Shown here piece by piece: positions 58,037-58,221 of a DNA stretch of 58,221 nt. The stretch's first letter is position 1. The number at the start of each line of letters is the position of its first letter. Source of the stretch: Burkholderiaceae bacterium (GTDB taxonomy: Bacteria > Pseudomonadota > Gammaproteobacteria > Burkholderiales > Burkholderiaceae_D); assembly GCA_019745005.1 (NCBI GenBank), contig JAIETO010000113.1, positions 1 through 58,221 of the forward strand, read 5' to 3'. A model generated the notes under the pieces. It saw nothing but the letters and a program-made list of their open reading frames with translations, ran no database searches and was not told the origin of the DNA. Made by a program: the position numbers and the translations under genes.

Positions 58037-58221
58037 ATGAAACGAGTAACAGGCATAGGCGGTATCTTTTTTAACTCACCAGATCCTGCAAGACTCACCG
58101 CTTGGTACAAGACGCATCTCGGTATCGACGTGCAGTCATGGGGTGGCACTGCTTTTACATGGACAGATGCCGAAGGCAAGCCAACGGCGGGCACGACGAT
58201 TTGGTCTGTTGGCAACGCGGC
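58037..58221 (+). CDS. VOC (glyoxalase/bleomycin resistance) family protein, truncated by window end
   Basis: MKRVTGIGGIFFNSPDPARLTAWYKTHLGIDVQSWGGTAFTWTDAEGKPTAGTTIWSVGNA, open to the window edge. Confidence 0.85.
   Translation, partial: MKRVTGIGGIFFNSPDPARLTAWYKTHLGIDVQSWGGTAFTWTDAEGKPTAGTTIWSVGNA

Noticed and set aside
1-58221. CRISPR array, prophage, transposase, or toxin-antitoxin/defence island
   Set aside because: No regularly spaced direct repeats, cas-like, phage or transposase proteins were seen; the only recombinase is the housekeeping-type XerC beside dapF.

Overview
This is a chromosomal window from a betaproteobacterium. The gene order (dapF-DUF484-xerC, hslVU, gpsA-secB-grxC-rhodanese / gpmA-envC-ctpA-moeB) looks like Burkholderiales, possibly Oxalobacteraceae-like; this assignment is inference. 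I support about 50 protein-coding genes. Notable groups are a Zur/CobW/DksA/TonB-receptor block that looks like zinc homeostasis, a hybrid kinase / Hpt / response-regulator-cyclase phosphorelay, a Spy/CpxP-like gene divergent from an OmpR/EnvZ-type two-component system, and a DUF1800/DUF1501 pair. I saw no rRNA, tRNA, CRISPR array, prophage or transposase. The most unusual signal is non-coding: at least five distinct families of dispersed, mostly imperfectly palindromic intergenic elements, four of them present in 2-5 copies in this window. In one family a shared core of about 90 bp carries two different terminal-arm types. Some elements abut or supply stop codons or extend spurious ORFs. A further inverted repeat of the 'CCGCAGAG..CGCAGAGAACGCAAAGA' type lies next to the clpP-like gene. 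All assignments come from reading the sequence and recalled family motifs; no database search was run.
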